Assembly: GCA_035535055.1 (NCBI GenBank)
Contig: DATLQT010000075.1
Span: forward strand, 1 to 57,152
Reading direction: 5' to 3'
Length of the DNA stretch: 57,152 nucleotides
From: UBA6019 sp035535055
Lineage (GTDB): Bacteria > Chloroflexota > Dormibacteria > Dormibacterales > Dormibacteraceae
Positions 42,069 through 53,175 of this stretch are shown here, piece after piece. How positions within the stretch are numbered: the first letter of the stretch is position 1; every line of letters begins with the position of its first letter. The position numbers were made by a program, and so were the translations under genes. The notes under the pieces are model-generated. The model had not been told where the DNA came from. It was given only the letters and a program-made list of their open reading frames with translations, and did no database searches.

Positions 42069-42971
42069 TCACTCGTCGTCCTCGTCATCGTCGTCGCCGT
42101 CGTCGTCGCCGACATCCTGGGCGATCTCCGCGTCCGGCTCGTCCGAGAAGTCGAGCGGCTCGGCGTCGTCGTCGTCGACGACGTTGAGGCCCTCCAGCTC
42201 GTCGACCGACTCCTCGACGTCCGCACCGTCGTCGGCCTCCTCGTCGTCATCGGATCGAAATGAGTCCATGTCCCGGGCGAGCAGGCTCTCTTTGGCGTAG
42301 GGACGGAAAGCCTCGGCCTCCCTCTTGCGCCGCTGGGGGAAGCTCGGCTTGCCGGCGAATTTGGGGTCCTGGTAGGTCTCCCGGATCATCACCTTGACCA
42401 TTCCAGGCTCGACCGAGGTGACGGCCGCCAGGTAGCGATTGCCGCCCTGGATGAACTTGATGAGCCGCCGCGCTAGCCGCGCCTCGACCGTCCCCAGCTT
42501 CACCCCGCGAACGGTCTCGGCCATGATCGAGTCGCCGCCGATCCGCAGCTCCGCGATGTCGCCGGACCCGATCTTGTTGTGCAGGTTGGGGTCGTCCACC
42601 GACTCCAGCTGGGTGCTGGTGGTCTTACCCTGCTCTTCGACGAAGAGGTTCAGGTCCACCCGGGTCGGGCCGATCTTGACGTCCTTGGACTGGGCGAGAA
42701 CGTCGAGCTTGGCCCGGTTCTTCTGGGCGATGGTGTTGAGCGGGTTCAGTGCCAGCGTCGCCTCGTAGGCGGCCTTGGCCTCGTCGAAGCGGCCAAGCTC
42801 GGTCATCGCCTTGCCCAGCCGGTTGTTCGCCTCCTCGTCGGTGCCAAACCGCTCGAGGATGGAGCGGTTGAGCTCGGCGGCGTCCTCCCAACGGCCGGCC
42901 AGGGCTGCCTGGACGGCCTCCTCCACGAACTGGCCCTTGGGCTTCAGGTGGTCATTGAACTCCGGCTTCAC
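42069..42971 (-). CDS. TPR-repeat protein with acidic tail
   Basis: A 300-residue protein. Residues 15-95 hold two or three TPR-like helical repeats (ALAGRWEDAAELNRSILERF, then LGRFDEAKAAYEATLALNPL). The middle part (about 100-240, with VRGVKLGTVEARLARRLIKF and MVKVMIRETYQDPKF) is unfamiliar. The last 60 residues are almost all Asp and Glu. Function unknown. GTG start with GGAG seven bases upstream. First gene before the his cluster and likely on its transcript. Confidence 0.75.
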   Translation of the reverse strand: MKPEFNDHLKPKGQFVEEAVQAALAGRWEDAAELNRSILERFGTDEEANNRLGKAMTELGRFDEAKAAYEATLALNPLNTIAQKNRAKLDVLAQSKDVKIGPTRVDLNLFVEEQGKTTSTQLESVDDPNLHNKIGSGDIAELRIGGDSIMAETVRGVKLGTVEARLARRLIKFIQGGNRYLAAVTSVEPGMVKVMIRETYQDPKFAGKPSFPQRRKREAEAFRPYAKESLLARDMDSFRSDDDEEADDGADVEESVDELEGLNVVDDDDAEPLDFSDEPDAEIAQDVGDDDGDDDDEDDE

Positions 42972-43011
42972 ATACGTGCTCCGATGGGCGGGGGGAGGCG
43001 ACAGATTCCCG

Positions 43012-43017
43012 AGTATA
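43012..43017 (-). promoter_or_regulatory. -10 box for the TPR-his transcript
   Basis: TATACT on the minus strand, about 40 bp upstream of the GTG of the TPR gene. The -35 region is weak and overlaps the divergent liv promoter. It would start the long his/arg transcript. Confidence 0.45.
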
Positions 43018-43031
43018 CCGGCGAGCTCAAA

Positions 43032-43060
43032 TTGACACCTCGATGCCCATCGGCTATACA
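43032..43060 (+). promoter_or_regulatory. sigma70-type promoter of the liv operon
   Basis: TTGACA (43032-43037) and TATACA (43055-43060) are separated by exactly 17 bases. The leader to the livJ ATG is about 105 nt and ends with GGAGGAGAAGC before the ATG. Confidence 0.78.
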
Positions 43061-43170
43061 GTCTCCAACTTCCGGAAAGGCCGCTAGAGTTCCGGCGTCG
43101 CCACGGGGATTAGGGATAGCGGGGGGTAGTAACGCTAGACCCGGGTAATTTCAGTTTCAGGAGGAGAAGC

Positions 43171-44490
43171 ATGCGCGTAACTCGACTGGGTCGAGCTGCT
43201 GCGATCGTTGCTCTCGGCCTCGTCGCAGTAGCCTGCGGCGGGAGCACGAGCGGCAGCGGAAGCGGCGGCAGCAAGGGCACCATCTCGATCGGGGTGGACC
43301 TGCCCGAATCCGGAGCGTCATCCTCGTCTGGCCTCCCCACCCTTAACGGGGTGAAGTACGCCGTCCAGAAGGCCGGCGGCTCGATCGACGGATGGACGCT
43401 CACGGTTGAGAACCGGGACGACGCGGTCGGTGGCTCGTACAACACCGACAAGGGCGTCCAGAACGTCACCGACCTGATCGGCACCAATACCGTCGTCGCC
43501 ATGGTCGGCCCCTTCAACTCGGCCGTCGCACAGGCCGAGATCCCGATCACCAACGTCGCTGGGCTGACCATGATCAGCCCGTCCAACACCAATCCCTGCC
43601 TGACCAAGGACCTGTCGACCTGCGCCTTCCATCCGCAGGACCTGCGCAAGAAGGCCAACAACTACTTCCGCGTCGTCGCGACCGACGACCTCCAGGGCCC
43701 GGCCATGGCCGACTACGCCTACAACACCCTGGGCATCAAGACGATCGGGATCATGGACGAGAAGAGCGTCTACGGCGTGGGCATCGCCGACGCTTTCCAG
43801 GCCCAGTTCGTCAAGGACGGCGGCAAGTACCAGCGCCAGTCCTTCGACCCGAAGACCACCACCGACTGGCGCGCGATCCTGCAGGGCTTCAAGGACTTCG
43901 GCGCCACCGGCATCTACATGGGTGGAACCGACGACCAGAAAGCCTGCCAGCCGCGCGGCCAGATGAACGCACTCGGTATCGGCAGCTGGCCGTACCTGGG
44001 TGGGGACGGTCTCACCACCTCGCAATGCATCGACGACGCCGCCGACTCCGCACTCGGCCTCTCGGCCACCACCGCGGGCGCCGACGCCAGCCAGATTCCC
44101 TCGGCCGCCGGCGTGATCACCGACTTCAAGAAGTCTTTCACCGGTGCCAACGACTACGGCGCCTACACGATGACCGCTTACGATGCGGCCAACATCGAGA
44201 TCGCCGCCATCAAGAAGGCCATCGACGGCGGCGCGAACCCGAAGAGCATCAACGCCTTCCGTGAGGCGGTGCGCAATAACGTCTCGCACACCACCAACTT
44301 CCCCGGTGTGCTCGGCAGCACCACCTTCGACGCCAACGGGGATACCTCGCAGAAGATCATCTCCATCTTCGCCGTGAAGCAGGAGACCCAGTCCCGGGTC
44401 GCGGTCGGCGACCTGACCTGCGGCAAGGCCGGCGGCCCCAACGCTCTCTACTGCTTCGAGTGGACGAAGCAGGTCAACTTCGGCGCCTAG
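43171..44490 (+). CDS. livJ: branched-chain amino-acid ABC transporter binding lipoprotein
   Basis: A 439-residue periplasmic-binding-protein type I lipoprotein: signal with lipobox LGLVAVACGG, Ser/Gly-rich linker, then ISIGVDLPESGAS, LTVENRDDAVGGSY, MVGPFNSAVAQAEIPI and TMISPSNTNPCLT. Probably captures branched-chain amino acids or related solutes; the exact ligand is not predictable. First gene of the operon; a hairpin with T-run follows, which would let it be made in excess over the membrane subunits. Confidence 0.92.
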   Translation: MRVTRLGRAAAIVALGLVAVACGGSTSGSGSGGSKGTISIGVDLPESGASSSSGLPTLNGVKYAVQKAGGSIDGWTLTVENRDDAVGGSYNTDKGVQNVTDLIGTNTVVAMVGPFNSAVAQAEIPITNVAGLTMISPSNTNPCLTKDLSTCAFHPQDLRKKANNYFRVVATDDLQGPAMADYAYNTLGIKTIGIMDEKSVYGVGIADAFQAQFVKDGGKYQRQSFDPKTTTDWRAILQGFKDFGATGIYMGGTDDQKACQPRGQMNALGIGSWPYLGGDGLTTSQCIDDAADSALGLSATTAGADASQIPSAAGVITDFKKSFTGANDYGAYTMTAYDAANIEIAAIKKAIDGGANPKSINAFREAVRNNVSHTTNFPGVLGSTTFDANGDTSQKIISIFAVKQETQSRVAVGDLTCGKAGGPNALYCFEWTKQVNFGA

Positions 44491-44506
44491 CAGTCCGATA
44501 ACCATG

Positions 44507-44538
44507 GGAGGGGGCCGCCGCGGCCCCCTCCTCTTTTT
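44507..44538 (+). terminator. intrinsic terminator-like hairpin between livJ and livH
   Basis: GGAGGGGGCCG (44507-44517) pairs with CGGCCCCCTCC (44521-44531) over a 3-base loop, followed by TCTTTTTG. It lies inside the operon, so it is likely a partial terminator or an mRNA 3'-end stabiliser that raises binding-protein yield. Confidence 0.85.
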
Positions 44539-44567
44539 GTAGGCAACCAGCAGAAGGGGCAACGGAG

Positions 44568-45632
44568 TTGGAACGCTTCCAGCGTCTGCGGGCGACCCTG
44601 AGCGGCGACCTCGGATCGACGCTCTTCTTGTTGCTCGGCGTGCTCGGGGTGCTCTGGGTGATCTACCTCACGATCGAGCAGGGGCCCCGATCGATGATCG
44701 CGGTCCTCATCATCGGCCTCACCGACGGGGCGATCTACGCCCTCATCGCCCTCGGCTACACGATGGTCTACGGCATCATCGAGCTGATCAATTTCGCCCA
44801 CGGCGACGTCTTCACCCTGGGCGCCTTCTTCGCGCTCGCCATCCTGGGCCTCTTCAAGCTCGGTCCCGGCGCCAATTACACACTGGCTGCGATCCCGATC
44901 CTGATCTTTGTCACCGTGGTGGTCATGGCCTTAAACGGCCTTGTCAACATCGCCATCGAGCGGATCGCCTACCGGCCGCTGCGCAACGCGCCGCGCCTCG
45001 CGCCGCTGATCACCGCGATCGGGATGTCCTTCCTGGTGGAGGGCGCCATGTACCTGTGGCGTGGTCCGGTCGACCTCCGCTTCCCGGACCTGATCTCGGA
45101 GAACCGCTACGAGCTCTTCTACGGCAACTTCGGGCCCCAGGGCAAAGTCGCGCCTCTGATCGACCTCGGCGTCAAGGACATCATGGTCGTGGTCGCCTCG
45201 GTGTTCCTGGTCGTGATGCTCTCGCTCTTCATCAGCCGGACCAAGCTCGGCAAGGCGATGCGCGCCACCGCGCAGGACCGCGACGCCGCCGCGCTGATGG
45301 GGATCGACATCAATCGCACCATCTCGGCGACCTTCTTCATCGGCGCCGCGCTGGCGGGCGCCGGCGGGATCATCTACGCGCTCTACTTCAACTCCATCCG
45401 CTTCGACCTCGGCTTCTCAGCGGGCCTGGTCGCCTTCACCGCGGCGGTGCTGGGCGGCATCGGCAACATCGAGGGCGCCGCCCTCGGCGGCCTCCTGATC
45501 GGCGTCATCCGCGCCCTCAACGACCGCTATTTCTCGGCCAGCTGGTCGGACGTCGTGATCTTCGCGATCCTGATCCTGGTCCTGGTCTTCCGCCCGACCG
45601 GGCTGCTCGGGATGCAGGTGCCTGAGAAATGA
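44568..45632 (+). CDS. livH: branched-chain amino-acid ABC transporter permease
   Basis: A 354-residue LivH-type permease. LTDGAIYALIALGYTMVYGI, ELINFAHGDVFTLGAF, RATAQDRDAAALMGID and LGGIGNIEGAALGGLLIG are characteristic. Compared with E. coli LivH it has a longer N-terminus with an extra hydrophobic segment. The start is TTG, eight bases after AAGGGG. Confidence 0.94.
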   Translation: MERFQRLRATLSGDLGSTLFLLLGVLGVLWVIYLTIEQGPRSMIAVLIIGLTDGAIYALIALGYTMVYGIIELINFAHGDVFTLGAFFALAILGLFKLGPGANYTLAAIPILIFVTVVVMALNGLVNIAIERIAYRPLRNAPRLAPLITAIGMSFLVEGAMYLWRGPVDLRFPDLISENRYELFYGNFGPQGKVAPLIDLGVKDIMVVVASVFLVVMLSLFISRTKLGKAMRATAQDRDAAALMGIDINRTISATFFIGAALAGAGGIIYALYFNSIRFDLGFSAGLVAFTAAVLGGIGNIEGAALGGLLIGVIRALNDRYFSASWSDVVIFAILILVLVFRPTGLLGMQVPEK

Positions 45633-46872
45633 TCGCCAACCTTCGCAACGGCAAGACGCTGCGGACCAAGCTCCGCGAGTGGTCGAGGGACTCGACCATG
45701 ATCGTCTACGGCGTCCTGCTGATAGCGGCGATCCTCTTCCCGCCCATCTCGACCTTCGCGACCGGCAGCAGCGCGCTGATAGGCCTGGTAGCCGATGCCG
45801 GCGTCTGGGTGCTGCTCGCGATCGGACTCAATGTGGTGGTCGGCTTCGCCGGCCTGCTCGACCTCGGCTACGCCGCCTTCTTCGCCATCGGCGCCTACAC
45901 CTACGCCCTCTTCGCCTCCTACCAATTAGGCGCGACCCCCCTGCACCACGCGGTGCACCTGCCCTTCTGGCTGCTCCTCTTCGGCGCCATGTTCGTGGCG
46001 GCGACCGCCGGGGCCATCCTCGGTGCTCCGACCCTGCGGCTGCGCGGCGACTACCTGGCGATCGTGACCCTGGGCTTCGGCGAGATCGTGCCGCGCGTGT
46101 TCCGCAACCTGCGGGACTGGACCAATGGCGCCGACGGCATCGGCGGCATCGACCAGCCGACGCTGCCGGTATGCATCGACGGGCCCTGGTCGCAGGGCGA
46201 CAGCCTCGCCATTCATTTCGGACCCGTCAACTGCTCTTTCAGCATCACCGACCCGTCCGCCTATTACGTCTTGATGGTGCTGATGCTGATCGTCTGCGTG
46301 ATCTTGGTCACCAATCTCCAGACCTCGCGCCTGGGCCGCGCCTGGGCCGCCGTCCGCGAGGACGAGGTGGCGGCCGCCGCGATGGGCGTCAACACCCGCA
46401 ACATCAAACTCCTGGCCTTCGGGATAGGCGCCGCCTTCAGCGGCTTCGCCGGCGCCTATTACGGAGCCAAGATTTCGCTGGTCAGCCCCGACAACTTCGA
46501 CTTCACGGTCTCGATCACGGTGCTGGTCATGGTCGTCCTGGGCGGGATGGGCAACATCCCGGGCGTCATCATTGGTGCTCTGGCCGTGTACTTCTTGGAG
46601 TTCAAGTTCCTGACCGACCTGCCCCGCAACATACAGGCGCTGATCGACTCGATCGGGCTCGGGCCGCTCCTCGACAACGCCAACCCCGCCACCGGCTGGC
46701 CGGGCATCCAGGACTTCACGCAACGGCTCAACTACCTGGTGTTGGGCTCGATCCTGGTCCTGATGATGCTGCTCCGACCGCAGGGAATCCTGCCCAGCCG
46801 GGTGCGCGCCCAGGAGCTGAAGGCCGAGGGCAGCCAGGACGACTCGGTCTTCGACCAGCAGGCGGGCCAGAC

Positions 46873-46876
<4 letters not shown>
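45629..46876 (+). CDS. livM: branched-chain amino-acid ABC transporter permease
   Basis: A 415-residue LivM-type permease with LAIGLNVVVGFAGLLDLGYA, TLRLRGDYLAIVTLGFGEI, AVREDEVAAAAMGVN and VLGGMGNIPGVIIGA. ATGA overlap with livH and another with livG. Forms the membrane channel with LivH. Confidence 0.95.
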
Positions 46877-48376
<1,500 letters not shown>

Positions 48377-48380
<4 letters not shown>

Positions 48381-49516
48381 GACGGCGCGGGCCGTCCCTC
48401 GCGGCGCTCGCGCTTCTTCTCCTCACCTCCTGCAGCGTCGGGCCGCCCAAGCCTCAGCCTGCCCCGGTTGAGATCGCGATCGACCTGCCCTTCACAGGTC
48501 CACAGGCCGCCGACGCGGCCGCGGCCCTCGCCCAGGCCCGCTTCGTCATCGAACGGACCTTCGGCGGCAAAGTGGAGGGCCTGCCGATCCGGGTCCGGCT
48601 CCTCGACGACAGCCCGGCAGGACGGCGCGACCCGATCGAGGCCGCCCACCAGCTGAGCCTCGCGCTGTCCTCGCCGTCGCTGCTCGGGGTGGTCGGGCCG
48701 CTGGACTCGGACGTCGCCGCCGCGGAGATCCCGGTCGTCACCGGCGCCCACCTCGCCATGGTCAGCCCGACCGCCTCCAACGCCTGCCTGACCCGGCCGC
48801 TGCCGGAATGCGACGGGCTCTCCCAGCGGCTCCGACCGAGCGGACCGCCGAGCTTTTTCCGGCTGGCTCCGCCCGATGACGGCGAGGCCGCCGCCCTGGT
48901 CCAGTTCGCGCTCGGCCACCTGCACTCGACCAGCTTCGCGGTCGGGTCGGACGGGCAGGCCTACGGCACGGCCGTCAAGAGCCGGTTCGACGCCGCCCTC
49001 TCCCGGCAGCACCGCAACGCGGTCTACAGCGCCGACTTCGACCCCACCTCCACCTCCGCCGTCGACGCCTTCCTGGCGGCGGCCAAGCAGGCGGGAGCCG
49101 ACACCGTGCTCTTCGGCGGCCGGCCTGGCGGCGGCGCTTGCCGGATCGCCCCAAGACTCGCTGCCGGCCTGGGTGCGCAGGCGAACCTGCTCGGCAGCGG
49201 TCTCCAGGCCGCGCCCTGCGAAACCGACGCCGGGGCCGCGGCGCCGTCCGTCTACACGGTCGGCGAGGGATCACCGGAGGATGCCGGGATCGCCACCCGG
49301 GTGCTGCTCGACGCGATCGCCGCGGCGATCAAGCAGCAGGGCGGCAACCTGCCGTCGCGGGAGCAGGTGAGGGCGGCGGTCAGCCAGAGTCGCCGGGTCG
49401 CCTTCGACGCCTACGGCGACCCGGTGAACGGGACCTACACCATCTACCGGGGCAAAGCGCCCGCCGCGGACGCGACCACCTCGGTGTGGGACGTCGCCGG
49501 CACCGCCGGCGCCTGA
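48377..49516 (+). CDS. second binding lipoprotein of the liv operon
   Basis: A 379-residue protein with the lipobox LLLLTSCSVG and a type I periplasmic-binding fold: VEIAIDLPFTGPQAAD, LLGVVGPLDSDVAAAEIPVV, AMVSPTASNACLTRPLPE. It is paralogous to LivJ (same SNACLT/SNTNPCLT turn) but diverged, so it may give the transporter another ligand. GTG start in a GTGA overlap with livF. Last gene of the operon; it converges with the membrane-protein gene 7 bp away. Confidence 0.88.
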
Positions 49517-49523
49517 GGCCGAA

Positions 49524-50348
49524 CTAGCCGGGCGGCCGGATGCTGAGCGCGAAGAGGAAGGCCAGCAGGAGCGCGAAGAGTCCGTACTCCATCGCCACCT
49601 GGCGGTTGAGCGTCTCCTCGGCGGTGTGCCGGATGACGCCGCGGTTGATGTACCAGGCCAGCAGCAGCATGGCCGCGAAGACCCCCTCAGGGGCGGCGCC
49701 GGCGTAGGCGAAGATTGCCCAGGCGAAGAAGGTCGCCACCTGGGCCACCAGCAGCGAGAAGAGGAATGCCCGCCGGGGCGTCAGCGGCTCGCCGGCGAGC
49801 CGGAAGCTCCTGTAGGCGGCCAGCGCCGAGATGATGAAGATCCAGGCCAGCTTGATTCCCACCGGGAAGGGCGCGCTCAGGACCGCCAGGTAGCCTCCGA
49901 CCAGCGCGATCGCCAGGATCGCCTCCTGGATGAAGTGGTGGCCGCGCTTGGGATGGTCTGCCAACCGCAGGTAGTCGAGGCGGGCCGCCACCGCGAAGCC
50001 CGCCCCGAAGATGGCGGCGGCCAGCGCCCAGGTCCACCACTGGTGCACGATCAGCGACAGGCCGGCGATCGCGAAGGCGCCCAGCAGCGCGGGGACGTAG
50101 TGCTCCAAGGCCGGCAGCGTCGGCTCGGTCTCGACCCAGAGGTAGGCGAGGATCACCGGGGCGGCGACCGCCAGCAGCGCGGCCGAGAGCCACCAGGCGC
50201 TGCCCGGCGCCACCAGCTCCGACTTGAACGCGATCGCGAGAGCCACCAGGAGCAGCCCGGCGAAGACCAGGAAGCGCCGATCGCGCTCGGAGTGCGCCGA
50301 GGCGGGCGCCGGGGAGACCCAGTCCTGGTTGGGCGGCGGGGTTTTCAG
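49524..50348 (-). CDS. membrane protein, unknown function
   Basis: About 274 residues with seven or so helices (FLVFAGLLLVALAIAF, WWLSAALLAVAAPVILAYL, ALLGAFAIAGLSLIV, AILAIALVGGYLAVL, KLAWIFIISALAAY, AFLFSLLVAQVATFFAWAIF, FALLLAFLFALSI) and a Pro-rich N-terminus (TPPPNQDWVSPAPASA). The first GTG (50246) would cut the first helix. The frame reaches a CTG at 50348 overlapping the cupin stop as CTGA, which I take as the start. No family recognised. Confidence 0.68.
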   Translation of the reverse strand: MKTPPPNQDWVSPAPASAHSERDRRFLVFAGLLLVALAIAFKSELVAPGSAWWLSAALLAVAAPVILAYLWVETEPTLPALEHYVPALLGAFAIAGLSLIVHQWWTWALAAAIFGAGFAVAARLDYLRLADHPKRGHHFIQEAILAIALVGGYLAVLSAPFPVGIKLAWIFIISALAAYRSFRLAGEPLTPRRAFLFSLLVAQVATFFAWAIFAYAGAAPEGVFAAMLLLAWYINRGVIRHTAEETLNRQVAMEYGLFALLLAFLFALSIRPPG

Positions 50349-50713
50349 GTCCCCTGCCTTCCATAGCGATCATCCAGGCGCACGACGTCGTCGATCTCGG
50401 GTGTCGAGACCTCGAAGACGTCCACGTCGGTGACCGCCGTCATCCGGTGCTTGCGGCCGGGCGTGATGTGGACCGTGTCACCCTCCCGGAGCCGGTGCGT
50501 CACCAGCTGCCCGGCGTCGTCGTCGAGCTCGAGGTCCATCTCCCCACGGGCGATCAGGATGCACTCGTCCTTGGCGTTGTGGTACTGCAGCGAGAGCGCC
50601 TCGCCCGCGTTGATGTGGAGGATCTTGCCCAGATAACGCTCGGTCACCGCCCAGCGGTCCTCGTAACCCCACGGCTTCTTCACCCGGCCGTCATCCACGC
50701 GCCTAACCGCCAC
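50345..50713 (-). CDS. cupin, mannose-6-phosphate isomerase type II-like
   Basis: A 122-residue cupin: VKKPWGYEDRWAVTERYLGK, the His-rich ALSLQYHNAKDECILIARGE and VHITPGRKHRMTAV. This is the C-terminal isomerase domain seen fused to guanylyltransferases; here it is separate, with manC two genes away. Likely converts fructose-6-phosphate and mannose-6-phosphate. GTG 50713 has a G-rich ribosome binding site about eight bases upstream and overlaps the end of the phosphohexomutase gene. Confidence 0.82.
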   Translation of the reverse strand: MAVRRVDDGRVKKPWGYEDRWAVTERYLGKILHINAGEALSLQYHNAKDECILIARGEMDLELDDDAGQLVTHRLREGDTVHITPGRKHRMTAVTDVDVFEVSTPEIDDVVRLDDRYGRQGT

Positions 50714-52139
50714 CTTCTCGCCCCCCTCCGACAATGTTTTGAATGGTGTCCAGGCGCTCGCTCACAGCCTCCGGCGAGGACGCCTCCGAGTAGATCCGGA
50801 TCAGCGCCTCGGTGCCGCTGACCCGGAGCAGCACCCAGGAGCCGTCGGCGAGGTTGAACTTGAAGCCGTCGTCGTCGCGGACGCTGATCACCTGCTGGCC
50901 GGCGATCTGCTTCGGCTGGTGCTCGCGCATCGTCTTCAGGATCACATCGCGATCGTGGTCATAGGTCTCCCGGGGCAGGTGGATGTCGCGCCGCTCGTAG
51001 AAGTGCGGGCCGACCCGCTCCATGAGACCGGCGAGGATCTCCGACAGCGGCTTTTGGTAGTGGACCAGCATGTCGGCGAAGAAGAGCCCGGCGAGGATGC
51101 CGTCCCGCTCCGGGATGTGGCCGCGGAAGCCAAAGCCGCCCGACTCCTCGCCGCCGAGCACCGCGTCCACCTCCATCATCTTGGGCGCCACGTACTTGAA
51201 GCCGACCGGGACCTCGTAGACGGGGACTTCGAACTCCCTCGCCAGCTGGTCGGCCATCGAAGTCATGTTCAGCGCCCGCACCACCGGCCCGCGCCAGCCC
51301 CGGACCTCGAAGAGGTAGAGCATCAGCAATGCGTAGACCTGGAGCTGGTTGATGAATCGGCCCTTCTCGTCGATGATGCCGACCCGGTCGGCGTCGCCAT
51401 CGGTGGCGATGCAGAGATCGTGGCCGCGCAGGGCCATGGTCGCCAGCGCCGTCTCCAGGTTGGGTGGGATCGGCTCCGGGTTGACGCCGCCGAAGTAGGG
51501 GTTGCGCTCGGCGTGCAGCTGGTCGACCCGGGTCGAGCCGCCCGCCAGCACCCCGCTGATATAGCCGTAGCCGGAGCCGTACATGGTCTCGTGGAGCACC
51601 TTCAGGCCGGCCTTGCGAATGGGCTCCAGCTCGAGCATCCGGCCGACCTGCTCGAAGTAGGCGGGCATCGGGTCGTAGGTCTCGACCAGCGGCTCGCGCT
51701 CGGCCCTGCGGACGTCCTCCGCGCCCAGCGCGGCGATCCGCTGCTCGAGCTCGCGGATCACCTCGGTCGGCGCCGAGGAGCCGGTCTCCGGCTTGTACTT
51801 GACCCCGTTGAACATGTAGGGGTTGTGACTGGCGGTGATCGCCACCGCGCCCGCCGCCTTTCGATCGATCACCGTCCAGGAGGCGACCTGGGTCGGCGAG
51901 GGGCGGTCGAAGATCAAAGTCCGGATCCCGTTGCCGGCGAAGATCCGTGCGACCTCGTCGCTGAAGGACTCGGCGCCGAAGCGGCAGTCGTAGCCCACCA
52001 CCGCCAGCGGGTCAGCCGAGCGGCTCTTCAGGTAGTCGGCGACGCCCTGCGCGACCAGGCGAAGGTTGGCGAAGGTGAAGTCGTCGGCGATGATCCCGCG
52101 CCAGCCGTCGGTCCCGAACTTGATCTCAGGCTTCCCCAC
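50703..52139 (-). CDS. phosphoglucomutase / phosphomannomutase
   Basis: A 478-residue alpha-D-phosphohexomutase: phosphoserine loop AITASHNPYMFNGVKYK, metal site CIATDGDADRVGII, sugar loop VLGGEESGGFGF and phosphate-binding RVSGTEALIRIY. With manC and the cupin next to it, mannose-6-phosphate to mannose-1-phosphate is a likely reaction, though the family is often dual-specific. Confidence 0.93.
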   Translation of the reverse strand: MGKPEIKFGTDGWRGIIADDFTFANLRLVAQGVADYLKSRSADPLAVVGYDCRFGAESFSDEVARIFAGNGIRTLIFDRPSPTQVASWTVIDRKAAGAVAITASHNPYMFNGVKYKPETGSSAPTEVIRELEQRIAALGAEDVRRAEREPLVETYDPMPAYFEQVGRMLELEPIRKAGLKVLHETMYGSGYGYISGVLAGGSTRVDQLHAERNPYFGGVNPEPIPPNLETALATMALRGHDLCIATDGDADRVGIIDEKGRFINQLQVYALLMLYLFEVRGWRGPVVRALNMTSMADQLAREFEVPVYEVPVGFKYVAPKMMEVDAVLGGEESGGFGFRGHIPERDGILAGLFFADMLVHYQKPLSEILAGLMERVGPHFYERRDIHLPRETYDHDRDVILKTMREHQPKQIAGQQVISVRDDDGFKFNLADGSWVLLRVSGTEALIRIYSEASSPEAVSERLDTIQNIVGGGREGGG

Positions 52140-52155
52140 CTCTCTCGAACCTAGG

Positions 52156-53175
52156 TTAGAGGTATCCCGTCTTACCGGCGTTGCGCAGCATCTCGACGAT
52201 CTTCTTCACGTCCTGGGCGCGAGAGCGGGGCAGCACCAGCAGCGCCTGTTCGGTGTCGATGACGATGAGGTTCTCGATCCCGATCGCCGCCACCAGCTTG
52301 CCCGGCGCCGAGAGCAGGGACCCCGTCGTGTCGATGACGGCCGACTCGCCGTCGATCGAGTTGCCGTTCTCGTCGGTGTCCCGCAGGTCGAGGAGCTCCG
52401 CCCAAGAGCCGACGTCCACCCAGTCGAACCCGGCTGGCACCAGGTAGAGGCGGTCGGTCTTCTCCAGCACCGCGTAGTCCACCGCCTCGTTCTGGAGGTC
52501 GGCGTAGGACGCGGTGCCCGCCCGGAAGGCGAGGAGCCCGCGGTGGTGGGCCGGGGCCACGCGCTCGAGCTCGGAAAGGAAGACCGACGTGCGCCAGGCG
52601 AACATGGAGAGGTTCCAGTAGAAGGTGCCGGCTGCCAGGTACTCCTCGGCGCGGGGCAGCGTCGGCTTCTCGACGAACTCCTCGACGCGGAAGGCGTCGC
52701 CCTCCCTCTCGCCCACCCGGATGTAGCCGAAGCCGGTCGCCGGATAGGTCGGCCGGAGCCCGATGGTGACCAGCCGGTCGCCTTCGCCCGCCGTCCGGAT
52801 GGCGGTCGCGATCGAGGCCCGGTAGCCGTCTGCGTCCTGGATGACGTGGTCCGCCGCGACGGAGACCATGATCGCCTCGGGGTCGACGGCGGCGATCTCG
52901 AGCGCTGCCAGGCCGAGGGCGTTGACCGTGCCCCGGGCGGTCGGCTCGACGATGAAGCGGGCCTCGGGCAGCTGCTCTTTGATCATCGCCACCTGGCGCT
53001 CTTCGGTCAGCACGAAGACCGCCTCGGCCAGTGGGGCGACCCGCTCGTAGGTCTGCTGGAGGAGCGACCGGCCATTGCCGGTCAGGTCCAGCAGGTGCTT
53101 GGGCGTGGCCCGGTTGGACCACGGCCAGAGCCGGGTGCCGGCGCCACCTGCGGGGATCACCGCGTAGGTCTTCAC
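52156..53175 (-). CDS. manC: mannose-1-phosphate guanylyltransferase
   Basis: Makes GDP-mannose from mannose-1-phosphate and GTP. The 339-residue protein has the nucleotide motif VIPAGGAGTRLWPWSN, PKHLLDLTG, VSVAADHVI, FGYIRVG, VEEFVEKPTLPRA and the C-terminal DWVDVGSWAELLDL. The isomerase domain is not fused but is supplied by the nearby cupin. Starts at GTG, overlapping the metK stop as GTGA. Confidence 0.92.
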   Translation of the reverse strand: MKTYAVIPAGGAGTRLWPWSNRATPKHLLDLTGNGRSLLQQTYERVAPLAEAVFVLTEERQVAMIKEQLPEARFIVEPTARGTVNALGLAALEIAAVDPEAIMVSVAADHVIQDADGYRASIATAIRTAGEGDRLVTIGLRPTYPATGFGYIRVGEREGDAFRVEEFVEKPTLPRAEEYLAAGTFYWNLSMFAWRTSVFLSELERVAPAHHRGLLAFRAGTASYADLQNEAVDYAVLEKTDRLYLVPAGFDWVDVGSWAELLDLRDTDENGNSIDGESAVIDTTGSLLSAPGKLVAAIGIENLIVIDTEQALLVLPRSRAQDVKKIVEMLRNAGKTGYL

